Shown: positions 1 through 6,354, numbered from the stretch's first letter. The stretch: 10,954 nucleotides of DNA from an uncultured Collinsella sp. (GCA_900762325.1 CAAFGG010000014.1:1-10954), one strand, 5' to 3'. A program made the numbers and translations. The notes: generated from the sequence alone by a model not told the origin.

Positions 1-33
1 CAAATGGTTCGATGTCTGCCCGGATGCGACACT

Positions 34-168
34 TTATCGTGTCCATCCTCGCAGTATCCGGTTCTCAAGGTGCACGCCCCGCGGCTCATCCGGTTCCACC
101 GGGCCGCGCGGCAAGGAGATATATTGCCAGACCGGAGGGGCGTCCGGGGCGGGAATCGCGCACTCCAT
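34..168 (-). CDS. possible 44-aa small ORF, unknown function
   Basis: A minus-strand frame opens with ATG at 166-168 and ends with TAA at 34-36. It encodes a proline- and charge-rich peptide of 44 residues (begins MECAIPAPDAPPVW, ends ENRILRGWTR). Codon third positions are mostly G or C, as in the well-supported genes nearby. There is no convincing ribosome binding site ahead of the ATG, and the upstream DNA is AT-rich. I recognise no family. It could be the tail of a broken gene as easily as a real small gene. Confidence 0.2.
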   Translation of the reverse strand: MECAIPAPDAPPVWQYISLPRGPVEPDEPRGVHLENRILRGWTR

Positions 169-192
169 ATTTTGTTCACAAATGAATAGAAC

Positions 193-212
193 CCTCAGTC
201 GCTTCACTGAGG
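193..212 (-). terminator. weak hairpin after minus-strand ORF remnant
   Basis: A perfect 7-bp stem (193-199 with 206-212) encloses a 6-base loop. On the minus strand it is followed by GGGTTCTATT, which is only a poor T-tract. It lies directly after a stop codon at 204-206, so it overlaps the end of the coding-like remnant. Termination activity is possible but not well supported. Confidence 0.25.
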
Positions 213-370
213 CTGTATTCGAAGCAGCGGCTTCTGATATTGGCGATGACCAGCTGGTTTATAGGTGTTAAGGCATCGGTCATCTCTGGAGCGCCACTTT
301 ACTCCAAAAGCATCAGCTATTTGTTTCCCGTCGGTAAAAGGCAGGTTTTGTTCGCCAAGCGTTCTTATAT
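204..370 (-). pseudogene. coding-like remnant, C-terminal fragment of unknown protein
   Basis: The minus strand reads through about 55 codons (..LGEQNLPFTDGKQIADAFGV.., ending with TGA at 204-206) that look like protein: mixed polar and hydrophobic composition with no low complexity. No start codon or ribosome binding site belongs to this stretch alone. The open frame only reaches an ATG (at 510-512) by running through the copied tRNA-Lys terminator at 381-452, which is not plausible coding sequence. I read it as the tail of a gene cut off by that repeat. I do not recognise the family. Confidence 0.3.
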
Positions 371-380
371 ATAGAGATGT

Positions 381-452
381 TCGGGTTCGAACCCGTGCCG
401 CGGCAACAAAAAAAGCGACCAACCGGAGTCGATCGCTTTCTGTTCTATGGTG
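381..452 (-). repeat. second copy of tRNA-Lys terminator region (71-bp direct repeat)
   Basis: This block is a near-copy of 1665-1735 in the same orientation, with three substitutions and one indel (seven instead of six A). It contains a T-arm-like palindrome CGGGTTCGAACCCG (382-395), a GGCAAC motif, the complete terminator hairpin of tRNA-Lys (stem arms 412-418 and 433-439, T-tract on the minus strand), and the last five tRNA bases on the tRNA strand (CACCA, 448-452). The tRNA body is absent. Homology stops abruptly at both ends. The 1284-base offset from the other copy encloses the TraX gene, which is what duplication or insertion at the tRNA 3' end would leave. Confidence 0.9.
408..439 (-). 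terminator. duplicated rho-independent terminator
   Basis: The 7-bp stem AAAGCGA/TCGCTTT is followed on the minus strand by seven T. It is the same hairpin as the one after tRNA-Lys. Here it lies downstream of the TraX gene and the 454-718 remnant, and could end any transcript coming through them. Confidence 0.6.
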
Positions 453-453
453 A

Positions 454-718
454 AGCATCCAAGGGATGTTTCCGGACTCACCTTCTCGCTGCCATTCATG
501 CTTTCGAAGCATCGTTCGACCTCTGCAGCCTCATGTTTTGAGGATCTGCCGTGTTTATCACTGTTATTAATGAGTGTGCGGAAGTGATCCTCATACAGAT
601 ACGTGCGATCCGCCAGAGAACTAAGAAGCATCTTTCTGCAGCCCTCGTTGTCTATCCTCGCATCTCTCAGGCCTTCCGGAAATTCACAAGCAGTCTTAGG
701 GTCAGTTTGTTTCTGCTT
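454..718 (-). pseudogene. coding-like remnant downstream of TraX gene
   Basis: The minus strand is open from a TGA at 719-721 down to the repeat boundary at 452. It reads as plausible soluble protein (for example LADRTYLYEDHFRTLIN). The first ATG is at 629-631, preceded only by a weak GAGG about 11 bases away; nothing upstream of it is a good start. The frame continues into the duplicated terminator and stops with TAA at 365-367. Some protein-like sequence precedes the ATG, which suggests a gene missing its beginning. It would encode at most 88 aa from the ATG. I recognise no family. Confidence 0.3.
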
Positions 719-740
719 TCAGAGACTTGTTTGAGAGTTA

Positions 741-1538
741 TTAAAGACAGTTCAAAACAATAATTGAGACTCCATAAAGCAGAGCAAGATGTGCCGGATA
801 GAAAATGTAGAAGAAATATTTCAGCTTCAGCCCTCGTTCGCCATTATAAAGATTGATAAGCAATAACGAAACGACCGCGGCGGCAACATCAGGATTAAAT
901 ACATTAGCTGTAGCAAACTCAAATCCGCCGCCAACTATATGGCATGAAGAAAGGAGCACTGCGCATACTGCAGCAAAGAGCATCTTGGCCTTGCTGTCGT
1001 GGAATAAATAAAATACAGCCACAAGCAGAACGCCATACACACCGCCATCTAGTTTAGTGTATTCAGCTGCCAGTGCTGTCAAAACAATCAGAGCTGTCTC
1101 TGCGATGTACCTTTTCCATTTTGAAAGACTTTGTATCTTTTCCAGAATAATCAAAAAGACCAAGCAAAGCAGGAGCTCACACATAACATTTTGTTGCCGA
1201 AGGTCAAATAGTTGCCCGGTTTGAACGAAATCGTATATGGGCTCCGCAATGATTGCGAAGACAAGCATATTTCGCAGGTACCTCTTTATGTCATGAGTAT
1301 GCAAAAATCCCTCAACTATCAAAAAGCAAAATAAGGGAAATGCAATTCTGCCTAGAACATGAAGTACATCCGAAGTCTCGCTTAGAATCGCCCACTGTTC
1401 GTCTGATATCTGATTGTACGATGCGTGAGTCATGATTCCATTGGTCAGGACGATCCTGCTCACATGATCGAGAACCATCGAAATGGCTGCTATTATCTTT
1501 AATGTGCTGCCGCTAATTCCGTATCTATCTGTTTTCAT
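741..1538 (-). CDS. TraX-family integral membrane protein
   Basis: This 265-aa polytopic membrane protein matches the TraX family (PF05857). The founder, TraX of the F plasmid, is needed for N-acetylation of pilin; chromosomal homologues are common in Firmicutes and Actinobacteria and are mostly uncharacterised. Visible hallmarks are the N-terminal LKIIAAISMVLDH segment (residues about 13-25), GRIAFPLFCFLIVEGF (about 63-78), and the C-terminal YNGERG..KYFFYIFYPAHL motif with a final hydrophobic helix. Length is normal for the family and the protein looks intact. ATG at 1536-1538 has a good ribosome binding site (AAAGGA, 7-base spacer). The DNA is clearly AT-richer than the neighbouring housekeeping genes, indicating transfer. 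No conjugation gene is nearby. The stretch directly upstream is a G+C-rich repeat with no visible promoter. Its substrate is unknown; a pilin-acetylation role is not implied here. Confidence 0.88.
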   Translation of the reverse strand: MKTDRYGISGSTLKIIAAISMVLDHVSRIVLTNGIMTHASYNQISDEQWAILSETSDVLHVLGRIAFPLFCFLIVEGFLHTHDIKRYLRNMLVFAIIAEPIYDFVQTGQLFDLRQQNVMCELLLCLVFLIILEKIQSLSKWKRYIAETALIVLTALAAEYTKLDGGVYGVLLVAVFYLFHDSKAKMLFAAVCAVLLSSCHIVGGGFEFATANVFNPDVAAAVVSLLLINLYNGERGLKLKYFFYIFYPAHLALLYGVSIIVLNCL

Positions 1539-1559
1539 TTCGTTGTCCTTTCTTTGGGC

Positions 1560-1575
1560 GGGCCGTCAGGGGTTC
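1560..1575 (-). repeat. detached 16-base copy of the tRNA-Lys 3' end
   Basis: The sequence GGGCCGTCAGGGGTTC is identical to 1735-1750, the acceptor 3' strand plus half of the T arm of tRNA-Lys. It is separated from the gene by 175 bases and lies only 21 bases from the TraX start codon. A tRNA 3'-end fragment of this kind is the usual scar of integration at a tRNA gene. Confidence 0.75.
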
Positions 1576-1691
1576 AGCCTGCTTCGCAGGCAGCCGCTTC
1601 GGCGCTTCGCGCCTCGCGCGCTGCGCTGGCAAACGCTCACGCGTTTCCTCAGCTCCGCGCCCTTTCGGGTTCGAACCCGTGCACCGGCAAC
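1576..1691 (-). repeat. palindrome-rich tRNA-associated repeat element (Lys copy)
   Basis: A dense run of short hairpins lies between the detached tRNA tail and the tRNA-Lys terminator: CCTGC-TTC-GCAGG (1578-1590), GGCGC-TTC-GCGCC (about 1602-1614), AAACGC-TCAC-GCGTTT (1631-1646), then a T-arm-like palindrome GGGTTCGAACCC (1668-1679). Order and sequence match the element beside tRNA-Gly: 1630-1682 aligns with 10500-10552 over the same length with small compensating indels. On the tRNA strand the triloops read GAA within GCGAAGC. It encodes nothing convincing. It resembles REP-like palindromic units or an attachment-site remnant; no named family is claimed. Confidence 0.7.
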
Positions 1692-1735
1692 AAAAAAGCG
1701 ACCAACCGGAGTCGATCGCTTTCTTTTCTATGGTG
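1665..1735 (-). repeat. tRNA-Lys terminator region, native copy of the 71-bp direct repeat
   Basis: This is the copy joined to the intact tRNA-Lys gene. It spans the T-arm-like palindrome, a GGCAAC motif, the terminator, and the CCA end plus discriminator and last acceptor base of the tRNA. The duplicate is at 381-452. Confidence 0.9.
1692..1722 (-). terminator. rho-independent terminator of tRNA-Lys
   Basis: The 7-bp stem AAAGCGA (1695-1701) pairs with TCGCTTT (1716-1722) and is followed on the minus strand by six T (1692-1697 complement). It starts only about 9 bases beyond the encoded CCA of tRNA-Lys, a typical arrangement for a monocistronic tRNA. Confidence 0.85.
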
Positions 1736-1806
1736 GGCCGTCAGGGGTTCGAACCCTGGACCTTGGGATTAAAAGTCCCCTGCTCTGCCAGCTGAGCTAA
1801 CGGCCC
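1731..1806 (-). tRNA. tRNA-Lys(UUU), CCA encoded
   Basis: The minus strand folds as a full cloverleaf: acceptor GGGCCGT with ACGGCCC, D arm GCTC..GAGC, anticodon loop CTTTTAA giving UUU, T arm around GGTTCGAAC, discriminator A, and genome-encoded CCA at 1731-1733. The outermost anticodon-stem pair is a G/A mismatch; everything else is regular. It decodes AAA/AAG lysine codons. It has its own promoter overlapping the end of the aminopeptidase gene and its own terminator. The last part of this gene (16 bases) is duplicated at 1560-1575. Confidence 0.96.
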
Positions 1807-1815
1807 GCGGGTGGC

Positions 1816-1844
1816 ATTGTACCACGGTCTGGGACTATTCCCAA
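1816..1844 (-). promoter_or_regulatory. promoter of tRNA-Lys
   Basis: On the minus strand a -35 box TTGGGA (1839-1844) and a -10 box TACAAT (1816-1821) are separated by exactly 17 bases. Predicted initiation is near 1809-1810, a few bases before the tRNA 5' end at 1806. The -35 box and part of the spacer overlap the last codons and stop of the aminopeptidase gene, so the tRNA can be transcribed independently of it. Confidence 0.7.
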
Positions 1845-3115
1845 CTCCATTGGCCGTTCTGGAAAATCACAACTTCACGTCCATCAGGCGTAATGCCCGT
1901 AATATCGATGTCGTCCGCGCCGATCATAAAATCGACGTGCGTGCTCGAGACGTTAACGCCATGCTCCAAGAGCTCCTCCTTGGACATGTCATACCCACCC
2001 TCGATGCACTCGGGGAAGCCGACACCCAGCGCAAGATGACAGCTGGCGTTCTCATCATAGAGCGTGTCATAGAATAGAACGCCACTTTCACGGATCGGCG
2101 TGTTCTTGGAGATAAGCGCGACCTCACCCAGATGAGCGGCACCTTCATCGGTGTCAATAATGCTCGCAAGCGTCGCCTTACCCACGCGGGCATCGTAGTC
2201 CACTACGCGGCCCGCCTCGAACTTAATCCAAAAATCGTCAACCTTGTTACCGTGGTGAATGAGCGGCATAGCCGAATACACGATACCGTCGGCACGCATA
2301 CGATCAGGCGAGGTGAAGACTTCCTCGGTGGGAATGTTGGGGAAGAAGGGGTGCCCATCGGGCGTCTTGCCCTTGCCGCCGGCCCACTCGTGACCTTTCG
2401 TCATGCCAATCGTCAGATCGGTTCCATTTGCCGAGGTGTAATGCAGGTAGTCGAAACGATTGTCGTTCAGGAAACGCAGGTTCTTTTCGAATGCGGCGTC
2501 ATGGAGTTCCCAGTCGCTCTCCGGGTCCTGGCCATCGGCGCGAGCGGTGTGCAGAATCGCATTCCACAGCTTATAGATTGCAACCTCATCGGCGTCTCCC
2601 GGGAACACCTCGCGCGCCCAAGCAACGACCGGCGCGCCGGCGATGCACCACGGGTTGATGTTGTAGTCCAGTCCGCGGCGGAAGACCTTGCACTGCGTGT
2701 TCCTTGCCTTAGAAGCTGCAGCAGGCTTAGCGGGATCGATGCCCTTAAGAGCGGCAGGGTCCGCACCCTCGATAAAGATAAAGCAGGCACCATCCTGGGC
2801 CAGGGAATCCAGCTGCAGGCGCTTCCACTCGGGCGTCTGCTCAAAATAGCTTTTCTCGACATGCTCGTACGTGAGCCTCGTCACGGCATCATCGGCCCAA
2901 ATGACCGTCACGTGGCCAGCGCCGGCGGCATAAGCCTCCGCGACCACCACGCGGGCAAAAGGCGAGCACTCGACCGGAGACTGAACGACAACCTCCTGGC
3001 CGGGCTTGACGTTTACGCCCTTGCGGACAACCAGACGCGCATAGTTTTTAATCTTGGGCTCCAGGGCCTTCATGCCCTCCAGAGCTTCTTCGACCGTCAG
3101 GGCAGCTCGAATCAT
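1835..3115 (-). CDS. M29-family metallo-aminopeptidase
   Basis: This cytosolic exopeptidase releases N-terminal amino acids from peptides and belongs to peptidase family M29 (AmpS, PepS and Thermus aminopeptidase T). The 426-aa length is typical. The dinuclear metal ligands are all visible near the C-terminal half: E264/E265 in TEEVFTSP, E331 in LGEVAL, H360 in ASCHLALG, and H393 and D395 in THVDFMIG. Spacing of the first three matches the family. The N-terminal domain with VKPGQEVVVQSP is also characteristic. I start at ATG 3113-3115 because GGAG sits 6 bases upstream of it; the ATG four codons earlier (3125-3127) has no ribosome binding site. A possible promoter (TTGCAT 3196-3201, ATATAA 3173-3178, 17-base spacer) precedes the upstream terminator hairpin, but its start would fall inside that hairpin. 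It is followed by tRNA-Lys with no terminator of its own. Confidence 0.94.
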   Translation of the reverse strand: MIRAALTVEEALEGMKALEPKIKNYARLVVRKGVNVKPGQEVVVQSPVECSPFARVVVAEAYAAGAGHVTVIWADDAVTRLTYEHVEKSYFEQTPEWKRLQLDSLAQDGACFIFIEGADPAALKGIDPAKPAAASKARNTQCKVFRRGLDYNINPWCIAGAPVVAWAREVFPGDADEVAIYKLWNAILHTARADGQDPESDWELHDAAFEKNLRFLNDNRFDYLHYTSANGTDLTIGMTKGHEWAGGKGKTPDGHPFFPNIPTEEVFTSPDRMRADGIVYSAMPLIHHGNKVDDFWIKFEAGRVVDYDARVGKATLASIIDTDEGAAHLGEVALISKNTPIRESGVLFYDTLYDENASCHLALGVGFPECIEGGYDMSKEELLEHGVNVSSTHVDFMIGADDIDITGITPDGREVVIFQNGQWSWE

Positions 3116-3141
3116 GTGCCACTCCATCTATCTATAGAACA

Positions 3142-3174
3142 GTAAAAAGGCGCGCCGCAAAAACGACGCGCCTT
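3142..3174 (-). terminator. rho-independent terminator after the purC unit
   Basis: A perfect 8-bp G+C-rich stem, AAGGCGCG (3147-3154) with CGCGCCTT (3167-3174), is followed on the minus strand by a T-tract. It lies about 30 bases past the stop of the small membrane protein gene and separates that unit from the aminopeptidase gene. Confidence 0.88.
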
Positions 3175-3204
3175 ATATCTTAGCGATAAGTATGTATGCA
3201 AACG

Positions 3205-3780
3205 CTACTTCTTCTTGGAGTCCTTCTTGTCCTCCTCGGCAGCTGCGCGCTCGATAAGAGCGTTGAGCTTGTTCTCGGACATGCCCTCGGCCTGCGCGCG
3301 GTACATGTTGCGCAAGGGACGAATACGAGCGAAGTCGTAGATAAAGTCACCTAGGATGATGACATAGGACAAAACAATGCCGACCATCTGGACGGGACTG
3401 GACACCGTGCCGCCGGGAGCGAAGTAGAGCGAAGCCCAAATTGCCACGACAAGCACCATGCCGATGGCGAGCACGGCCCACCAGATACGACGGCGCTTGG
3501 TGTAGTCCTCGTCCTGCTTGAGGAGGATATTCGACACCGTGTAGATGCGGTCCTCCTTGGCGCGCTGCTTAGCCTTGCGGGCGCGCTTCTCCTCTTTAGA
3601 GAGGCCCTCGAGGTTCTCACCCTTCTCGAGCTCTTTGCGGCGTGCCTTAGACGAAGCCGGCACGACGCGAACGGAGCTCGCTGCCTGGCGGGCGGGCTTA
3701 GCAGATGCGGCGGACTTGCGCGCAACCCCGGTAACCTCGTGGGATTGCGTGCGCTTGTTCGTGGCGCTACGGGTACTCAC
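3205..3780 (-). CDS. basic two-TM membrane protein, unknown function
   Basis: This 191-aa protein has a long Lys/Arg/Ala-rich N-terminal region (about residues 1-97, probably cytoplasmic, with a charged helical stretch at 45-75). Two hydrophobic segments follow (about 99-120 and 129-150), then a charged C-terminal tail ending EEDKKDSKKK. The two TM helices joined by a short loop put both termini on the cytoplasmic side. I recognise no enzymatic motif; similar small proteins are usually annotated as hypothetical membrane proteins in Coriobacteriia. The GTG start at 3778-3780 directly abuts the purC stop codon (TAA 3781-3783), and its AGGAG ribosome binding site lies inside the end of purC. The pair is therefore co-transcribed and probably translationally coupled, though nothing in the sequence ties the protein to purines. 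Confidence 0.8.
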   Translation of the reverse strand: MSTRSATNKRTQSHEVTGVARKSAASAKPARQAASSVRVVPASSKARRKELEKGENLEGLSKEEKRARKAKQRAKEDRIYTVSNILLKQDEDYTKRRRIWWAVLAIGMVLVVAIWASLYFAPGGTVSSPVQMVGIVLSYVIILGDFIYDFARIRPLRNMYRAQAEGMSENKLNALIERAAAEEDKKDSKKK

Positions 3781-4668
3781 TTATGCGTTCTCCTTCATGC
3801 TTGTGAACTGGGAGCCCGTGATGATCTGGAAGGCCTCGCGATAGCGCTCGGACGTGCCATCGATGACCTCGGCGGGCAGGTGCGGGGTCTCCCCCGTCAT
3901 ATCCCAGTTGGCCTTGAGCCAATTGCGGACGAATTGTTTGTCGTAGCTAGGCTGGATCTTGCCCTCCTCGTAGCTGGCAGCAGGCCAGAAACGGCTGGAG
4001 TCGGGCGTGAGGCACTCGTCGATCAGCGTGACCTTGCCATCTATGACACCAAACTCAAACTTAGTGTCGGCGATGATGATGCCACGGGTCGCGGCGTACT
4101 CGGCGGCAGCCTTGTAGATCTTGAGGGAAAGGTCGCGAATCTGCGTGGCGATGTCCTCGCCCACGATCTCGCAGCAACGCTCGAACGAGATGTTCTCGTC
4201 GTGGTCACCGATCTCGGCCTTCGTGGACGGCGTGAACAGCGGCTCGGGAAGCTTGGAGGCCTCGGTCAGGCCCTCAGGCAGCTGGATGCCGCAGACGGTG
4301 CCGTTCTCGTCATAGGTCTTCTTGCCCGAACCGGTCAGATAGCCGCGGACGATGCACTCGATAGGAATCGTCTGGGCCTTCTTAACCAGCATAGCGCGGC
4401 CAGCGAGGTAGTCACGATACTCAGCAAACTCCTCGGGGAAATCCGCCGGGTCGATGGAAACGAGATGGTTGGGGACGATGTCGGCAAACTTATCGAACCA
4501 GAATGCCGAGATGCGATTGAGTACCTCTCCCTTAAACGGAATCTCGTCGGGAAGAATGAAGTCGAACGCAGAAATGCGGTCGGTGGCGACCATCAGCAGG
4601 TTTTCACCGGCATCGTAAATATCACGAACCTTGCCACGAGAATCCGGACGACGCTCCATCGTTGTCAC
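3781..4668 (-). CDS. purC: phosphoribosylaminoimidazole-succinocarboxamide synthase (SAICAR synthetase)
   Basis: PurC joins CAIR and aspartate using ATP to make SAICAR in de novo purine synthesis, in the cytosol. The 295-aa length fits the longer, Ade1-like branch of the family rather than the ~240-aa enterobacterial type. Family motifs are clear: RGKVRDIYD near the N-terminus, DRISAFDFILPDEIPFKG (about 30-47), VRGYLTGSGKKTY (about 107-119), the ADTKFEFG strand (about 200-207) and DECLTPDSSRFW (about 217-228). I choose GTG at 4666-4668 as the start because AAGGAG lies 8 bases ahead of it. The GTG three codons earlier overlaps that ribosome binding site, and the ATG three codons later is too far. 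The next pathway product, from SAICAR, is made by PurB, encoded 4 kb upstream on the same strand. The downstream membrane protein gene is contiguous. Confidence 0.97.
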   Translation of the reverse strand: MTTMERRPDSRGKVRDIYDAGENLLMVATDRISAFDFILPDEIPFKGEVLNRISAFWFDKFADIVPNHLVSIDPADFPEEFAEYRDYLAGRAMLVKKAQTIPIECIVRGYLTGSGKKTYDENGTVCGIQLPEGLTEASKLPEPLFTPSTKAEIGDHDENISFERCCEIVGEDIATQIRDLSLKIYKAAAEYAATRGIIIADTKFEFGVIDGKVTLIDECLTPDSSRFWPAASYEEGKIQPSYDKQFVRNWLKANWDMTGETPHLPAEVIDGTSERYREAFQIITGSQFTSMKENA

Positions 4669-4690
4669 GTGAGTCACTCCTTACCTAAAT

Positions 4691-4719
4691 ACGACAGAAA
4701 TGCGGGTTCTTTCCCGCAT
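4691..4719 (-). terminator. candidate terminator or leader hairpin between kinase gene and purC
   Basis: A perfect 7-bp stem, ATGCGGG (4700-4706) with CCCGCAT (4713-4719), has a 6-base loop. On the minus strand it is followed by TTTCTGTCGT, a broken T-tract. It lies about 60 bases after the kinase stop and about 15 bases before the purC ribosome binding site. It could end the regulator-kinase transcript or act as a leader structure for purC. No convincing purC promoter is visible in the 100-base gap. Confidence 0.5.
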
Positions 4720-4777
4720 GTTTTCGCAAACTCGGAGCGGCAGGGACGCGGCCCCTCCTTCACCGAATAGCGAAAAG

Positions 4778-6343
4778 CTAGTGCTCCATTGTAGTAGATG
4801 CCGCGTCCGCCGTGTGCTCGCGGGGCAGATGAATTGTAAAAGTCGTACCCTTTCCAAGCTCCGACTCCACGGATATGTAGCCATGGTGACGCTCGACGAT
4901 CTGCTTGGTCACGGCGAGGCCAACGCCCAGGCCGCCAGCTTCGCGGGCGCGGCTGGCATCGGCGCGCCAAAACCGCCCGAAGATGCGCGACAGATCGTCC
5001 TTGGCAATACCGATACCGGTATCCGAAACGGCAATACTGACATGCTTGCGGTCACTGAGCACCGACACCACGACCCAACCGCCCTCGGGGGTGTAGCGCA
5101 TGGCGTTGCTCATGAGGTTGATGACGCATTGCGTGATCATGTCGGGATCGGCTTCGACGACATCGTCGTGACCCTGGGTCTCGTCCGCAAAACGCAGGCG
5201 CAGATCGCGGTCGACAAACAGGCGCTCCTGGGCATTGACGATGGAACGCACGAACGGAACCATGTCCACCGGTTCTAGATTGAGCGGAGCCGTGCTGTTT
5301 TCCATACGCGATAGGTCGAGCATCTGCTGCACCAGACGAGCCAGGCGACGCGTCTCGGAAGCAACGGTCTCCAAATGCTCATCGTCGGTGGGATACACGC
5401 CATCCTGCATGGCCTCGACCGTTGCGAGCATGGCCATAAGCGGCGTGCGCAGCTCGTGTGCAACGTCTGAGGTCAGGCGCTTCTCGTGTTTCATATCCTT
5501 CTCGAGCGAAGTGGCCATCTCATCGAAGGTCTCACCCAGCTGATCGATCTCGTCATCACCGCGCAGTCCCGTGCGAGCCGACAGGTCGCCGTCACGGATT
5601 TGCTTTGCGGTACTGGTGATGCGATGAATCGGCTTGGTGAGCATGCGCGACACGAGCGATCCAATAACGACCGAAATGCAGATTGCAACAACCGCGGCGA
5701 GGGCCATGGCGTTAAAGGTCTTCTCCCTAAACGCAGAGTCCGCCTTGGTGAGCAGCGCGTCGGAGCCGATGGCCCACAGCTTTACCTGTCCGACATGCTC
5801 GCCGGAAGACGTTACAATCTCGACGTTAGCAACGCTATCGGAGTCGGTTGGAGCAGACGAGACCGGGCTATGCGATGCCCTCTTGCCGCTCGTGTCGTCG
5901 GTCGTAGCCTGGTTTTCGCGTACATCGGCGGTGGCGCTTGCCGAGGGCCAGGAATCGTCATAAACGATCACACCCTTTTTATTGACGACCTGCATGCCCA
6001 GATCGTCGGAAACCAAACTCGACGTTGCGACCGTGCGCAGTTCTCCCGCGGTCCAAGAGCCGTTTTCCTCATATGAGGTCGCCAACTTCTCGGCAGCGGA
6101 ATTTGCGATTTCGACGATATTGGAGCGTGTGTAATCCGAAAAGACCGTGCCCCACACAACAGAGACAACGCCCACCAGCACCAATACCGTCATGAGCGAT
6201 GTCAGAGCAAAAGCAAGTGCCATGCGAGAGGGATAGCTCATCGTTGGCCGTGAATCGGAACGAGGCGTGTTCCAACTAGCCTTGGAACCCGCCTCGCTCT
6301 CCTGCTTGTGCTTTTGTCCGATTTCAAAGCGCGCAGGTGTCAT
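4778..6343 (-). CDS. membrane sensor histidine kinase (HisKA type)
   Basis: This 521-aa sensor kinase autophosphorylates and passes phosphate to the regulator encoded just upstream. Order of parts: a polar 40-residue N-terminus; TM1 (about 41-66); an extracytoplasmic sensor region of about 140 residues containing a Ser/Thr/Asp-rich stretch (about 137-172); TM2 (about 210-232); HAMP (about 233-285); HisKA with H-box SDVAHELRTP and phosphorylated H296; N-box with N409 and N413; DTGIGI (441-446); F-box around FGRFWRAD; and G2 box GGLGVGLAVTK (470-480). All catalytic motifs are intact. ATG at 6341-6343 lies 11 bases after the regulator's stop with an AGGGA ribosome binding site, so the pair forms an operon. 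The signal sensed is unknown; the extracellular domain shows no family I recognise. Confidence 0.95.
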   Translation of the reverse strand: MTPARFEIGQKHKQESEAGSKASWNTPRSDSRPTMSYPSRMALAFALTSLMTVLVLVGVVSVVWGTVFSDYTRSNIVEIANSAAEKLATSYEENGSWTAGELRTVATSSLVSDDLGMQVVNKKGVIVYDDSWPSASATADVRENQATTDDTSGKRASHSPVSSAPTDSDSVANVEIVTSSGEHVGQVKLWAIGSDALLTKADSAFREKTFNAMALAAVVAICISVVIGSLVSRMLTKPIHRITSTAKQIRDGDLSARTGLRGDDEIDQLGETFDEMATSLEKDMKHEKRLTSDVAHELRTPLMAMLATVEAMQDGVYPTDDEHLETVASETRRLARLVQQMLDLSRMENSTAPLNLEPVDMVPFVRSIVNAQERLFVDRDLRLRFADETQGHDDVVEADPDMITQCVINLMSNAMRYTPEGGWVVVSVLSDRKHVSIAVSDTGIGIAKDDLSRIFGRFWRADASRAREAGGLGVGLAVTKQIVERHHGYISVESELGKGTTFTIHLPREHTADAASTTMEH

Positions 6344-6354
6344 ATGTGATTTCC

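Larger units (their letters stand above)
1..740. other. gene-poor left segment with decayed coding remnants
   Basis: No intact recognisable gene was found in these 740 bases. The first 170 bases are G+C-rich. They hold a strong imperfect hairpin at 22-49 (ten pairs, one bulged C, loop TTTATC) without a T-tract, so it is not a canonical terminator on either strand. From about 180 onward the DNA becomes AT-richer, matching the TraX gene to the right. A second hairpin with a 7-bp stem (CCTCAGT/ACTGAGG) lies at 193-212, just past the end of a minus-strand reading frame. The rest consists of two coding-like minus-strand stretches (about 204-370 and 454-718) separated by a copy of the tRNA-Lys terminator repeat at 381-452. 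The pattern suggests a decayed accessory region. Confidence 0.5.

Noticed and set aside
70..180. Possible riboswitch-like folded leader with an AAGGAG site at the left edge
   Set aside because: No known riboswitch consensus is visible and no plus-strand gene of useful length follows.
1483..1800. Plus-strand 105-aa open frame across the TraX start, hairpin element and tRNA-Lys
   Set aside because: It runs antisense through the start of TraX and the whole tRNA; no ribosome binding site. Typical spurious frame over a tRNA.
3545..4770. Long plus-strand open frames opposite purC and the membrane protein gene
   Set aside because: Antisense shadows of well-supported minus-strand genes, common in G+C-rich DNA.
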